This document shows, in pieces, positions 18,637 to 27,697 of a stretch of DNA of 64,000 nt. The notes below the pieces were generated by a model that was not told the DNA's origin, did not search any database, and saw only the letters and a list, made by a program, of their open reading frames with translations. The DNA is from Mesorhizobium metallidurans STM 2683 (GTDB lineage: Bacteria; Pseudomonadota; Alphaproteobacteria; Rhizobiales; Rhizobiaceae), in NCBI RefSeq assembly GCF_000350085.1, contig NZ_CAUM01000020.1, positions 1-64,000 on the forward strand, in the 5' to 3' direction. Position numbers and translations under genes: made by a program. The stretch's first letter is position 1, and every line of letters starts with the position of its first letter.

Positions 18637-19380
18637 ATGCGCTACCGCACGCTTGATTCGAAACTGATCATCGAAACCGCCGAGCGGCTGGAAGAGCGCG
18701 TTACTGAGCGGTTTCCCGAGGCAGGCCTGCGTGGCGTCGCCGCCGAACTCGTGTCGCTGTCGCGCGACCTGGCGAGGTCGGCGAAGGCCCTGGAAGCGCC
18801 GATCTGGTGGCTGCGCGCCGTCATTGCCGCCGCCATTGTCATCGGCGCACTGATGTTCCTGTTCGTCGGCACCATCCTGCCGCTCGGCCGCATCTCGGGA
18901 ACCCACGACGCCATCCAGTCGGTGCAAGGCATCGAATCCTCGGTCAACATGATCCTCCTCGCGGCGCTCGGCTTCCTGACCTTGGTCCGCAGCGAGGAGC
19001 GCATCAAACGCAAGCGCGTGTTTCGCGAGCTGCATGGCTTGCGATCGCTGATCCATGTCATCGACATGCATCAGCTCACCAAGGATCCGGCCGCCCTTTC
19101 AACCCATTTCAAGCCGACGGCGCATTCACCTGCCCGCATCACCAACGCCGCCGACCTTGCCCGGTATCTCGATTACTGCTCCGAAATGCTGTCGATCACC
19201 GGCAAGATCGCCGCGCTCTTTGCCCAGTCGGTGAACGATGATGTGGTGATCAACGGCATCAACGACATCGAGAACCTGGCTTCCAACCTGTCGCGAAAGA
19301 TCTGGCAGAAGATCACCTTGATCGAAAGCGCTTCCGCGAAGCAGCGGTCACGTTCCGGCCGCGTGGAACGGAAACTCTAA
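18637..19380 (+). CDS. Conserved membrane protein of unknown function
   Basis: A 247-residue protein not assigned to a named family. A helical N-terminal cytoplasmic region (about 1-55) precedes two membrane helices (about 58-80 and 100-122). A cytoplasmic domain follows, with IKRKRVFRELHGLRSLIHVIDMHQLTKDP and a region rich in helices to the C-terminus. The HGLRSLIHVIDMHQL pattern is distinctive and could be used for a family search. It lies 38 nt after the DUF805 gene. Confidence 0.7.
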   Translation: MRYRTLDSKLIIETAERLEERVTERFPEAGLRGVAAELVSLSRDLARSAKALEAPIWWLRAVIAAAIVIGALMFLFVGTILPLGRISGTHDAIQSVQGIESSVNMILLAALGFLTLVRSEERIKRKRVFRELHGLRSLIHVIDMHQLTKDPAALSTHFKPTAHSPARITNAADLARYLDYCSEMLSITGKIAALFAQSVNDDVVINGINDIENLASNLSRKIWQKITLIESASAKQRSRSGRVERKL

Positions 19381-19464
19381 GCGAATCTTAATCAGCCTGG
19401 CCCAGCATGCCCGTGGAGACTGTGTCGACCGGCACGGAGCGCTCGACTGGCACACGACGGACCC

Positions 19465-20634
19465 CTGACCAATCCGAAGACGCGCGACGGGCGAAGCGTC
19501 GGCGCCCGGCTGTTCGCCTGGTTTTCCTCACCGATCAGAGCCGAACCGGAAATTGTCAGTGCGCGGCTTCTCGACACCACCTTCGACCGCAAATTCGCCG
19601 TCCTGTTCGGCACCATCAGCGTCCTGGTGCTGGCGGTCAGCGCCGCTGTCGCCACCGGCGCCTGGTGGCCTTACGCCTGGATCGCGGCCGACCTAATCCT
19701 CTTTGCCATCCGCTTCCTGTTGATGCGGCAATGCGAGCAGGCGCGCCGGCGCGGGGCAAAGGGACCGCTGGCAGCCCTCATGGCCGCCGGCGGCGCATGG
19801 TCGATCATTTTCGGCCTCGGCTGCTATGGCTGCATCGCCAGCGGGCACATGGCACTGGCCGTGCTAGCCGCCTTGAATGTCGCAGGCGTCGTCGGCGTGG
19901 TGTCGTCACGCAACGCCGCGACCCCACGCTATGCCATATTCGTGATGCTGGTCGTAAGCCTTCCCTACGTGGCCGGTGCGCTGTTTTCGCCGGCGCCCGG
20001 AATGTTCGTCGTCGGAATTCAAATGCCGTTCTACGTGGCCGGCGTGATCATCGTGCTGCTTCAAAATCATGCGATCAACGCGCGCATGATCCGTGCCGAA
20101 CTGGACAATCGCGATCTGGCGATCAAGGACGCGCTGACCGGCCTGCCAAATCGCATCTTCCTCCAGGAAAGACTGCGCGACATGTGCGGCGAGCTGGCCG
20201 CGCCAGCGGCGAATGGCGGCAAGCCGTTCGCCGTTCTCAGCATGGACCTTGATGGCTTCAAACAGGTCAATGACCGCTTTGGCCACGCGGTCGGCGACAT
20301 GCTGCTGCGCAAGGTTTCCGAACGACTGAAACGCGCTTTTCGACCGGGCGATGTGGTCTTCCGCATCGGTGGTGACGAATTCGTCATCCTGCTGGCCAGC
20401 ACATCCGAGATCGAGGCCACCTATCTGGCAAAGCGCGCCATCGAGAAGATTTCGGTGCCTTTCGATCTTGGCGTCGGCACCGCCATACGTATCGGATTGA
20501 GCATTGGCAGCGCCTTCGCGCCTGTCGACGGCAGCGACCCGGAAATCCTTCTCAGTTGCTCCGATCACGCGCTCTACGAAGCCAAACGCACCGGCAAGGG
20601 ACGGTACTGGGCGCATGCGCGGGCTGCAAACTGA
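19465..20634 (+). CDS. Membrane-bound diguanylate cyclase (GGDEF), start codon unusual
   Basis: A GGDEF protein with about six membrane helices and then the cyclase domain: DALTGLPNRIFL, DLDGFKQVNDRFGH and an intact GGDEF near the C-terminal third. Coding character extends upstream of the first GTG (19627): the frame reads TNPKTRDGRSVGARLFAWFSS and then ARLLDTTFDRKFAVLFGTIS. No ATG, GTG or TTG exists in that stretch, only CTG at 19465, with gacgga just upstream. Either a rare CTG start is used or the original ATG has mutated. About 389 residues from 19465. Confidence 0.75.
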   Translation: MTNPKTRDGRSVGARLFAWFSSPIRAEPEIVSARLLDTTFDRKFAVLFGTISVLVLAVSAAVATGAWWPYAWIAADLILFAIRFLLMRQCEQARRRGAKGPLAALMAAGGAWSIIFGLGCYGCIASGHMALAVLAALNVAGVVGVVSSRNAATPRYAIFVMLVVSLPYVAGALFSPAPGMFVVGIQMPFYVAGVIIVLLQNHAINARMIRAELDNRDLAIKDALTGLPNRIFLQERLRDMCGELAAPAANGGKPFAVLSMDLDGFKQVNDRFGHAVGDMLLRKVSERLKRAFRPGDVVFRIGGDEFVILLASTSEIEATYLAKRAIEKISVPFDLGVGTAIRIGLSIGSAFAPVDGSDPEILLSCSDHALYEAKRTGKGRYWAHARAAN

Positions 20635-20637
20635 CGA

Positions 20638-21680
20638 TCACCGAGATTGGGCGGCCTTCGCCCGCATGATGGCGTCCGGTGTCAAGCCGGGCGATCCATG
20701 TTTTTCCTCCTCTGCCCTGCGCACCAGCGCGGTGACCTGCTCTATCAGCGGCGCCGGCGTGCCCATTTTGTTGGCCAGGCCCATGATCGCACCCTGCAAG
20801 TCCCCGATCTCCGTCGGCCGGCCGTGCTGCAAATCGTCCCACATCGACGAGCGTGCCTCGGGATCGATTGCGAGCATGCGCCGCGCCAGGACCTTGAACA
20901 GCCAGTCGGGCAGCCGGAGCACCTTCGGCAGCGGTGCCGGGCGCAAGCCGGCGATCCGTGCCGGCTCGATGCCTGACGCCTTCATCGCCACCAATGCCTC
21001 TTCGACCTGGCCGGCCAGGATCAACCGCCGGCGGCGGTCGGCAAGTTCCGTTGCCAGCGGCAGGCCTGACAGCGCCACCAGCGCATTGTTCAGATTCATC
21101 AGCAGCTTGCCCCACTGCACCGCTTTCATATCGCCATGCGTGGTGACGGCAAACCCGTCGACATCCAGCAGGTCGACAAGGCCGGTCGCCGCCGCCTCGA
21201 TCATCACCTTGCCTTCGCTGGCGCGATGCACGCGAAGCGGCAATTCACCGCCCGGTGACTGGATGACGTTGAACGGCACCATGCCGGCGAACACGCGCCG
21301 CTGGCCAAGCCCGGCCCGCAGCCTCTCGGCATTGCCGACGCCGTTCTGCAGGCTGACCACCATCGCATCCGGGCGGGCATGGGCGGCAATGAGCGCCGCC
21401 ATATCTTCGGTCGCACCGCTCTTGACCGTCACCAGGACGATATCGGCGCCGGACAAGGCGGCGGCCGGATCGGCGGTGACGGTGAGCGCCTCCGGCGCTA
21501 TGCAGTGGTCGCGGCCATCGAGGTCGCTGACCCGCAAGCCATCCTTGCGCAACGCATCCTCGATGCGCGGCCGCGCCAGAAGAATATCACCTTGCACCCG
21601 GCGAGCGCCAGGCAGCCGCCGGCATAGCAGCCGATACTGCCGGCGCCGGCAATGGCGATGGTTTTTTCTTGCCTGGTCAT
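20638..21680 (-). pseudogene. 2-dehydropantoate 2-reductase-like gene with an N-terminal frameshift
   Basis: The product resembles PanE/ketopantoate reductase. The NADPH-binding start is in one frame from ATG 21680 (MTRQEKTIAIAGAGSIGCYAGG). The rest is in another frame (ILLARPRIEDALRKDGL, then SLQNGVGN and the catalytic-domain region MNLNNALVALSG). The shift is near 21580-21590, where one base appears missing. Without it the protein would be about 347 residues. The continuous 351-codon frame has a Rossmann-less Arg-rich N-terminus and should be inactive. Sequencing error is possible. Confidence 0.8.
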
Positions 21681-21809
21681 GCGATAAGCTCACCTTGGCC
21701 TGTAACTATACGACATGAAAACCATAATGTCGGCGGTATCGTCGGCCATTGGGCTGACCTTCATGTCTGGCCGTGACAGGCCTTTCGCTTTCGACTATCG
21801 CTTTTGCCC

Positions 21810-23009
21810 ATGACGTTGCCGACCGATCCCGCTGCAAATCTCGCCGCCCTCATCCGCTGCGCCTCCGTGACGCCCGCCGAGGGCGGTGCGCTGAGCGCGC
21901 TGGAAGACATGCTGAAGCCGCTCGGCTTTTCCGTCGAGCGCCCGGTGTTTTCGGAAGCAGGCACGCCGGACATCGAGAACCTTTATGCGCGGCGCTCCGG
22001 CAACGGCCCGCATCTGATGTTCGCCGGCCATACCGACGTGGTGCCGGTTGGCGATGAACCCTCCTGGACGCATCCGCCTTTCGCCGCCGAGATCGCCAAG
22101 GGTGAGATGTATGGCCGCGGCGCCGTCGACATGAAGGGCGGTATCGCCTGTTTCATCGCCGCGGTGGCGCGCCATATCGACAAGACGGGCGGCCCGAAAG
22201 GCTCGGTCTCGCTGCTGATCACCGGCGACGAGGAAGGGCCGGCGATCAACGGCACGACGAAGCTGCTCGAATGGGCGGCCGCCAAGGGCGAGAAATGGGA
22301 CGCCTCTATCGTCGGCGAGCCGACCAATCCCGAGGCGCTCGGCGACATGATCAAGATCGGTCGGCGCGGCTCGCTGTCCGGCAGCGTCATCGTCAACGGC
22401 CGGCAGGGTCACGCCGCCTATCCGCAGCTTGCCGACAACCCGGTGCGCGGGCTGATGAGCCTGATCGACGGCTTGCTGCATCCCGTCTTCGACAAGGGCA
22501 CAACGGATTTCCAGCCGACCAACCTGGAGGTCACCTCCGTCGACGTCGGCAATCCGGCCACCAATGTCATTCCGGCGAAAGCGACCGCCACCTTCAACAT
22601 CCGCTTCAACGATACATGGACGGCCGAGACGATCCAGGCGGAGATCCACAACCGTCTCGACCAGGCGGCGAAGCGCAAGAAATATCGGACGGGCAAGAAG
22701 ACGCCGGTCGACTACGAACTCGTCTGGCGCGACAGGCCGAGCCACGTCTTCCTGACCCGCGACGACCGGCTGGTCGAGGCGCTCGGCGGTTCGGTCAAAG
22801 CGGTGACCGGCAGGAAGCCGGCGCTTTCCACTTCCGGCGGCACTTCCGATGCGCGCTTCATCAAGGACTATTGTCCGGTGGTCGAATTCGGGCTGGTCGG
22901 CAAGACCATGCACATGGTCGACGAACGCGTCGCACTTGCCGACCTCGAGACCCTGACGCAGATCTATCGGCGTTTCATCGAAGACTGGTTCGAACGAGGC
23001 CTGCCCTGA
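21810..23009 (+). CDS. dapE: Succinyl-diaminopimelate desuccinylase
   Basis: A 399-residue M20 metallopeptidase-family enzyme that removes succinate from N-succinyl-LL-diaminopimelate in lysine synthesis. Metal-site motifs are [23 protein letters not shown] and [20 protein letters not shown], seen near the C-terminus, is also typical. The ATG at 21810 is used; a TTG two codons earlier is possible. It works with the upstream dapD. Confidence 0.96.
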   Translation: MTLPTDPAANLAALIRCASVTPAEGGALSALEDMLKPLGFSVERPVFSEAGTPDIENLYARRSGNGPHLMFAGHTDVVPVGDEPSWTHPPFAAEIAKGEMYGRGAVDMKGGIACFIAAVARHIDKTGGPKGSVSLLITGDEEGPAINGTTKLLEWAAAKGEKWDASIVGEPTNPEALGDMIKIGRRGSLSGSVIVNGRQGHAAYPQLADNPVRGLMSLIDGLLHPVFDKGTTDFQPTNLEVTSVDVGNPATNVIPAKATATFNIRFNDTWTAETIQAEIHNRLDQAAKRKKYRTGKKTPVDYELVWRDRPSHVFLTRDDRLVEALGGSVKAVTGRKPALSTSGGTSDARFIKDYCPVVEFGLVGKTMHMVDERVALADLETLTQIYRRFIEDWFERGLP

Positions 23010-23011
23010 TC

Positions 23012-23605
23012 ATGCTTTCGTCAGATGAAACCTATGCTTCGCTGACCGGCGCCTGGCGGCTGATGCTCGGCAAGGCCGACGGGCTGCGCCTGCTCGACCT
23101 TTCGGCCGACGGTTTCTGGAATTCCTTCTTCGCCATCCTCGTGGCTGCGCCGGCGCTGGTCGTCGGCTGGGTCGGCATTGCCAGCGAAATCGGCGATCCC
23201 AATGCGTTCGCAGGACGCTTCAGCATGCTGATCCGCCTGGCGACTGTCGATGTCGGCGCCTGGGTGCTGCCGCTCGTCGGCCTTGCCCTGGTGGCGCCGC
23301 GCGCGGGTATTGGCGGCCGCTTCGTCCACTATGTGGTCGCCAGCAACTGGGCGTCGGCCATCATCGCCTGGTTGATGCTGCCGTCGGCGCTGATCAGGCT
23401 TTTCCTGTCCTCCACCAACGAAGTGGCCGGACTGGTGTCGCTGCTTTTGTTTGCGCTGTCGATGGTGCTGACCTGGCGGATGACCAATGCGACAATAGGC
23501 AGGGGCGCGGCCATCGGTACGGCTGTCTTTGCCGGCATGTTCGTGGCCTCGCTGGCCGTGCTGTTCGGCCTGCAGGCACTGCTCGGCATCAGCGCGCCGG
23601 AATAG
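23012..23605 (+). CDS. Conserved polytopic membrane protein of unknown function
   Basis: A 197-residue protein with about five membrane helices (for example FFAILVAAPALVVGWVGIA, WASAIIAWLMLP and AAIGTAVFAGMFVASLAVLF). It starts 2 nt after the dapE stop, so it is almost certainly in the dapE operon. The N-terminal WRLMLGKADGLRLLDLSADGFW segment looks like a conserved cytoplasmic tag. No function can be assigned. Confidence 0.75.
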   Translation: MLSSDETYASLTGAWRLMLGKADGLRLLDLSADGFWNSFFAILVAAPALVVGWVGIASEIGDPNAFAGRFSMLIRLATVDVGAWVLPLVGLALVAPRAGIGGRFVHYVVASNWASAIIAWLMLPSALIRLFLSSTNEVAGLVSLLLFALSMVLTWRMTNATIGRGAAIGTAVFAGMFVASLAVLFGLQALLGISAPE

Positions 23606-23670
23606 GACATTTGCGCGACGCGAAGCGATGGTGAATTTATCCGAATTCCTGGGTGCATCTTCGCGGTCAG

Positions 23671-23685
23671 TATGATAATATCATA
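23671..23685. promoter_or_regulatory. Palindromic operator of the parD-like antitoxin gene
   Basis: Perfect inverted repeat tatgat-aat-atcata, 21 nt upstream of the antitoxin start and directly before its ribosome site. Autoregulation by the RHH antitoxin is usual for this class. The 12-mer tatgatratatc recurs at 26907-26918 upstream of a second antitoxin-like gene. Confidence 0.6.
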
Positions 23686-23706
23686 CCGACCCTCATAGGA
23701 GGAAAC

Positions 23707-23988
23707 ATGTCCGCCACTGAAAAACGCACCTTCAGCCTACCGGCCGAGCAATCGGCTTTTATCGACCAGCTTGTTCAGTCCGGCGCCTATGCAACCAGCA
23801 GCGAAGTCATTCGCGCCGGGCTTCGCGCCCTGCAAGAACGCGATGCCGCCGTGGAGCGTTGGCTGCGCGAGGAAGTCGCGCCGGCTTATGACGCCTGGAA
23901 GGCAGACCCTGGTAGAGGTATTTCGCCAGAGGAGATGACTGAGCGGGCGCGTAAGCGCCACACGGCCCGCCTGCAGAGGAATGCGTGA
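23707..23988 (+). CDS. ParD/CopG-type antitoxin
   Basis: A 93-residue type II antitoxin. The N-terminal ribbon-helix-helix TFSLPAEQSAFIDQLVQSGAYATSSEVIRAGLRAL is the standard ParD pattern, followed by an acidic, flexible C-terminus for toxin binding. Ribosome site aggaggaaac precedes the ATG at 23707. It overlaps the toxin GTG as GTGA. The toxin is frameshifted, so this antitoxin is likely unopposed unless the shift is an error. Confidence 0.9.
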   Translation: MSATEKRTFSLPAEQSAFIDQLVQSGAYATSSEVIRAGLRALQERDAAVERWLREEVAPAYDAWKADPGRGISPEEMTERARKRHTARLQRNA

Positions 23989-24303
23989 AGCGAGGAGCTG
24001 TCATTTATGCGCCGGAGGCAGGCGGCGATCTCGATCGGATTTACGACAGTCATCGCGGACGCAAGCACCGGCACCACGGCAGACAGGTACGATCAGCGTA
24101 TCAGAGCATTCTGCGAACGCCTCGAATACGGCTCCGAGCGTGGCACGCGCCGTGACGATGTGCGGCCGGAGCCTCGCGTCATCGGATTTGAACGCCGTGT
24201 CACCGTCGCCTTCATCGTAGAGTCCGAGCGCGTGGTGATTTTGCGTGTGTTCTACGGCGGAGCCGATTGGCAGGAGTATCTAGCTGAGAGCGACGCTCGT
24301 TGA
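23985..24303 (+). pseudogene. ParE-type toxin with an internal +1 frameshift
   Basis: From GTG 23985 the frame reads VKRGAVIYAPEAGGDLDRIYD, a normal RelE/ParE start. It should continue as IADASTGTTADRYDQRI but is out of phase. From 24052 the other frame continues correctly through ERRVTVAFIV and RVFYGGADWQEYL to a stop at 24303. Four bases (agtc, 24048-24051) stand where one codon is expected, so one extra base breaks the gene. ParE toxins inhibit DNA gyrase. Confidence 0.82.
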
Positions 24304-24312
24304 TCGGCGCAT

Positions 24313-25083
24313 CTAGCCGCGTTCTCCGGGTGCCTGCGGCGGATAATCAACACCGACGAGAAAAAGCCCGTCGGGCGGCGCCACCTGGCCGCAGGCGGCG
24401 CGGTCGCGCGCTTCGAGCGCCGCCTTCAGGTCGGCAATGGCCCAGCCGCCTTCGCCGACGCGTTTCAGCGAGCCGACCATCGAGCGCACCTGATTGTGCA
24501 GGAAGGAGCGCGCCGAGGCCTTCACTTCGATCAGGTCGCCCGAGCGGCTGACATCCAGCCGATCGAGCGTCCGTACCGGGCTGTCGGCCTGGCATTGGGT
24601 CGAGCGGAAGGTGGTGAAGTCATGCCGCCCCAGGAGCACCTTCGCCGCCTCGTGCATGGCGGCGGCGTCGAGACGCTTCGGCACCCACCAGATCATGCCC
24701 TTGTCGAGCGCCGCCGGCGCGCGCCGGTTGAGGATGCGGTAGAGATAGTGGCGGCCGGTGGCCGAGAAACGCGCGTCGAAACCATCGGCGACGGCGGCCG
24801 CCTTCAGGACGACAATGCGCGCGCCGACAGCCTGCAGATGGGCGTTGACGGCGTCGCGCACCTTGTCGTCGGGCCATTCCTTGGCCAGATCGACATGCGC
24901 CACCTGGCCGGTCGCATGCACGCCAGCGTCGGTGCGGCCGGCGCCGCGCAGCGAGACCTCCTCGCCACAGAACTTCTCGATCGCCTGCTCGATCGCCTGC
25001 TGCACAGAAGGCTGGTCGGCCTGGCGTTGCCAACCGGCATAGAGACTGCCGTCATATTCGATATCGAGGCGAAAACGCGGCAT
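24313..25083 (-). CDS. truA: tRNA pseudouridine(38-40) synthase
   Basis: A 256-residue TruA, which isomerises uridines 38-40 in the tRNA anticodon arm. The catalytic aspartate is in [14 protein letters not shown] (Asp52). Other family segments are [12 protein letters not shown] at the start and [17 protein letters not shown]. It is followed on the same strand by the GNAT gene and fmt further upstream, a translation-linked set. Confidence 0.97.
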   Translation of the reverse strand: MPRFRLDIEYDGSLYAGWQRQADQPSVQQAIEQAIEKFCGEEVSLRGAGRTDAGVHATGQVAHVDLAKEWPDDKVRDAVNAHLQAVGARIVVLKAAAVADGFDARFSATGRHYLYRILNRRAPAALDKGMIWWVPKRLDAAAMHEAAKVLLGRHDFTTFRSTQCQADSPVRTLDRLDVSRSGDLIEVKASARSFLHNQVRSMVGSLKRVGEGGWAIADLKAALEARDRAACGQVAPPDGLFLVGVDYPPQAPGERG

Positions 25084-25105
25084 GCCTGATGATTACTTGC
25101 CCTGC

Positions 25106-25612
25106 CTAAGCGGCAAGCGCGGTGAAGGCCGAAGCGTAGACGAGTTTGCCGGCCTCGGGCGCCTCGCCCCAGGCCAGCGCCTGCAGCGCCTCGCCCTGGT
25201 ATTCGCCCTCGAAGTTTTGCGCGCGCGCATGGCTGTAGCCGAAGCGCCCATAATAGGCCGGGTCGCCGAGCACCACGGCCAGCGTCTCGCCGGCGTCCTT
25301 CAGGCGGATATGCGCCTCGCGGATCAACGCGCCACCGATGCCGGTGCCATGGAAAGACGGTTCGACCGCCAGAGGCGCCAACGCCACCGCGGGGAAGCTC
25401 TTGCCGCCATTCTGCACGAACAGCCTGGAAAACAGGATATGGCCGACCACCTGCCCGTCTTCGTCCGCCACCAGCTCGACGACGGCATCGCCGCCGGTGA
25501 CCAGCGCGTCGACCAGCCCGGCTTCCGCCTGCTGACCGAATGCATGTTCCTCGACGAGGCGGATAGCCTCGCGGTCCCGCGGCGTCGCCGCGCGTATCGA
25601 CATCATGCTCAT
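25106..25612 (-). CDS. GNAT-family N-acetyltransferase
   Basis: A 168-residue GNAT protein of the YhbS-like group. The acetyl-CoA-binding region is [20 protein letters not shown]; the [14 protein letters not shown] signature is typical of YhbS. The start at 25612 overlaps the fmt stop as ATGA, with aagga upstream; the long frame extension before it lies inside fmt and is spurious. Substrate unknown. Confidence 0.88.
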   Translation of the reverse strand: MSMMSIRAATPRDREAIRLVEEHAFGQQAEAGLVDALVTGGDAVVELVADEDGQVVGHILFSRLFVQNGGKSFPAVALAPLAVEPSFHGTGIGGALIREAHIRLKDAGETLAVVLGDPAYYGRFGYSHARAQNFEGEYQGEALQALAWGEAPEAGKLVYASAFTALAA

Positions 25613-26544
25613 GAGAATTTCATTCCTTTTTCGTACTTGGCTCCGCGCAGAAACTCCTGCGCGCCGGCGGGCCTTCCGCCCGCCCGTTGAACTTCGACCA
25701 GCCTGATTGCGCCCGACCCGCAGGCGACCGTCAGACGGTCGTCGAGAATTCCTCCCGGCTCGCCGGCGCCTTCTACAAGCGTCGAGCGAAGCAGTTTCAG
25801 CCGCTCCATGCGGCCGCCAATTCCGGTCTCGCACCAGGCGCCGGGAAAGGGCGACAGGCCGCGAATATGGTTGTGGACCTCGCCAGCAGGCCGCGTCCAG
25901 TCCACGCGCGTCTCCGCTTTATCGATCTTTTTGGCGTAGGTCACCCCTTCTGTCGCCTGCGTGGTAAATGTCAGGGTGTTTGTCTCCAGCCGCGCCAGCG
26001 CGTCCACCATCAGCGCCGCACCCATGCCCATCAGCCGGTCATGCAGGTCGCCGGCCGTCATATCGGGTCCGATAGCGCATTTTTCAACCATTGCCACCGG
26101 GCCGGTGTCCAGGCCTTCCTCCATCCGCATCACCATCATGCCTGTCCCGGCATCGCCAGCCATGATGGCGCGCTGGATGGGGGCGGCGCCGCGCCAGCGC
26201 GGCAATAGCGAGGCGTGACCATTGAGGCAGCCGAGCCTCGGCGCCTCCAGAATGGGTCTGGGCAACAGCAATCCATAGGCGACGACCACGGCGATGTCGG
26301 CCTGCAAGGCACGGAATGCGTCCTGCTCGGCCTCGCCTTTCAGCGACACCGGCGTCCTCACCGTGATGCCAAGCCGCTCGGCCTCGCGCTGCACTGGCGA
26401 CGGCGTCAGTTCCAGTCCGCGCCGGCCGGCGGCGCGCGGCGGCTGCGTGTAGACAGCTATAATCTCGTGCCCGGCCTCGGTGATCGCCCGAAGCGTCGGC
26501 ACGGAAAATTCGGGCGTACCCATGAAGATGACGCGCAGGGGCAT
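25609..26544 (-). CDS. fmt: Methionyl-tRNA formyltransferase
   Basis: A 311-residue Fmt that formylates initiator Met-tRNA. N-terminal [16 protein letters not shown] and the catalytic [20 protein letters not shown] are diagnostic; the C-terminal OB-like domain is complete. It works with peptide deformylase (def), encoded 0.5 kb upstream on the same strand. An orphan antitoxin-like gene lies between them, which is unusual because fmt and def are often adjacent. Confidence 0.97.
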   Translation of the reverse strand: MPLRVIFMGTPEFSVPTLRAITEAGHEIIAVYTQPPRAAGRRGLELTPSPVQREAERLGITVRTPVSLKGEAEQDAFRALQADIAVVVAYGLLLPRPILEAPRLGCLNGHASLLPRWRGAAPIQRAIMAGDAGTGMMVMRMEEGLDTGPVAMVEKCAIGPDMTAGDLHDRLMGMGAALMVDALARLETNTLTFTTQATEGVTYAKKIDKAETRVDWTRPAGEVHNHIRGLSPFPGAWCETGIGGRMERLKLLRSTLVEGAGEPGGILDDRLTVACGSGAIRLVEVQRAGGRPAGAQEFLRGAKYEKGMKFS

Positions 26545-26581
26545 TTTTCCTTGATCCTGGCCTTTGCCCCGTCAAGTCGGC

Positions 26582-26890
26582 TCAGGCACCCGCTTCAAAC
26601 GGGTTTACGAGCTTCAGGTCAAGCCCGTCGAAGTCGGGTTTCCGTTCGGCCTCTATCTCGTCCATTATCTTTGCGAACTCGTCCCCAATCGCGTTTTCAG
26701 CGGCGAATGCCGAGCGAATCGCGTCCCACGCTGAAAGACCCGGTTCCAACCTGGCTTCTCTTTCTGTGACCACGCCTTTGCGCAACAGATCGATCGCTTC
26801 GCCCGGCAGGCTCTGGCCACCCTTCTGCGTCGCCCTTTCGATCTCGCGCTTCAAGAGCTCGGGAATGTCCCTGATCGGCATGTCGGCCAT
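26582..26890 (-). CDS. FitA/VapB-like antitoxin without an adjacent toxin
   Basis: A 102-residue protein. MADMPIRDIPELLKREIERATQKGGQSLPGEAIDLLRKGV has the FitA-type ribbon-helix-helix pattern (strand, then LLKREIERA, then the GxSLxxEA turn). The ATG at 26890 has the ribosome site ggagg. The C-terminal half is acidic and helical. No PIN-domain (VapC/FitB) toxin follows: the next gene on the strand is fmt. Inserted between def and fmt. Confidence 0.65.
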   Translation of the reverse strand: MADMPIRDIPELLKREIERATQKGGQSLPGEAIDLLRKGVVTEREARLEPGLSAWDAIRSAFAAENAIGDEFAKIMDEIEAERKPDFDGLDLKLVNPFEAGA

Positions 26891-26904
26891 CGGCGCCTCC
26901 ATCT

Positions 26905-26918
26905 GATATGATGATATC
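26905..26918. promoter_or_regulatory. Palindrome upstream of the orphan antitoxin
   Basis: gatat-gatg-atatc lies 15 nt upstream of the FitA-like start. It contains tatgatgatatc, differing by one base from the parD operator core. It may be an operator, a -10 region, or both. Confidence 0.4.
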
Positions 26919-27029
26919 GCTATGAGACGCCTTACCCAAGCGGAGATCTCTTAAGGTTGGCGAACACACCCTCCGTCCTGCCGACGTTTGTCTGGAATAG
27001 GCTTCCGCGCGGATTGCCCGTACGATGCC

Positions 27030-27575
27030 TTATCCCACCAGCCTGCCGGGCGCCTTGTTGCCCGACATCTTGTCCTTGGCGAGCTTCTTGAACTTCTTCA
27101 CCACCATGTCGCGCTTCAGCTTCGAGATGTGGTCGATGAACAGCACGCCGTTGAGATGGTCGATTTCATGCTGCAGGCAGGTCGCCATGAGCCCCTCGGC
27201 CTCGATCTCCTGCAGCTTGCCGTCGCGATCGAGATATTTCACGCGGACGGCGGCGGGGCGCTCGACCTCGGCATAGTAATCGGGGATCGACAGGCAGCCT
27301 TCCTCGTAGACCGAGCGCTGATCGGAGCTCTCGAGGATTTCCGGATTGATGAAGACGTGCGGCGTCGGCGTCTCGTCCTCCTTGGCAAGATCGATCACCA
27401 GCATGCGTAGGGGCTCACCAATCTGGATTGCCGCCAGACCGATGCCGGGCGCGTCGTACATGGTCTCCAGCATGTCGCCGGTCAGTTTACGCAAAGAGGC
27501 GTCGACGCGCTCGACGGGTTTCGAAACCTGGCGCAGAACGGGATCGGGAAGAATGATGAGCGGCTTGATCGACAT
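27030..27575 (-). CDS. def: Peptide deformylase
   Basis: A 181-residue type-1 deformylase that removes the formyl group from nascent proteins. All three motifs are intact: [10 protein letters not shown] (44-53), EGCLS (92-96, metal Cys94) and HEIDH (136-140). It is functionally paired with fmt downstream. Confidence 0.97.
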   Translation of the reverse strand: MSIKPLIILPDPVLRQVSKPVERVDASLRKLTGDMLETMYDAPGIGLAAIQIGEPLRMLVIDLAKEDETPTPHVFINPEILESSDQRSVYEEGCLSIPDYYAEVERPAAVRVKYLDRDGKLQEIEAEGLMATCLQHEIDHLNGVLFIDHISKLKRDMVVKKFKKLAKDKMSGNKAPGRLVG

Positions 27576-27603
27576 GGCGTCTCACCTAAGACGTCATATG
27601 AAG

Positions 27604-27638
27604 AGCGTCAACCGGGGCGAAAAGCGTCAACCGGGGCG
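27604..27638. repeat. Tandem direct repeat in the def-rmuC intergenic region
   Basis: The 16-mer agcgtcaaccggggcg occurs at 27604-27619 and again at 27623-27638 (19-nt period). It lies between the divergent starts of def and rmuC. It could be a binding site for a regulator or a small slippage duplication. Confidence 0.6.
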
Positions 27639-27697
27639 GTTTGGACTCGTTCACGTTTTGATCTGTGCCTGCGGACCGAATCATCTATGCTGGCCGC

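Noticed and set aside
19627..20634. GTG at 19627 as the start of the GGDEF protein
   Set aside because: Coherent coding continues upstream and this start would truncate the first membrane helix.
24007..24303. A 98-codon ORF as an intact small toxin
   Set aside because: Its first 15 codons do not look like a ParE start; the genuine N-terminus lies in another frame from GTG 23985, so the gene is frameshifted.
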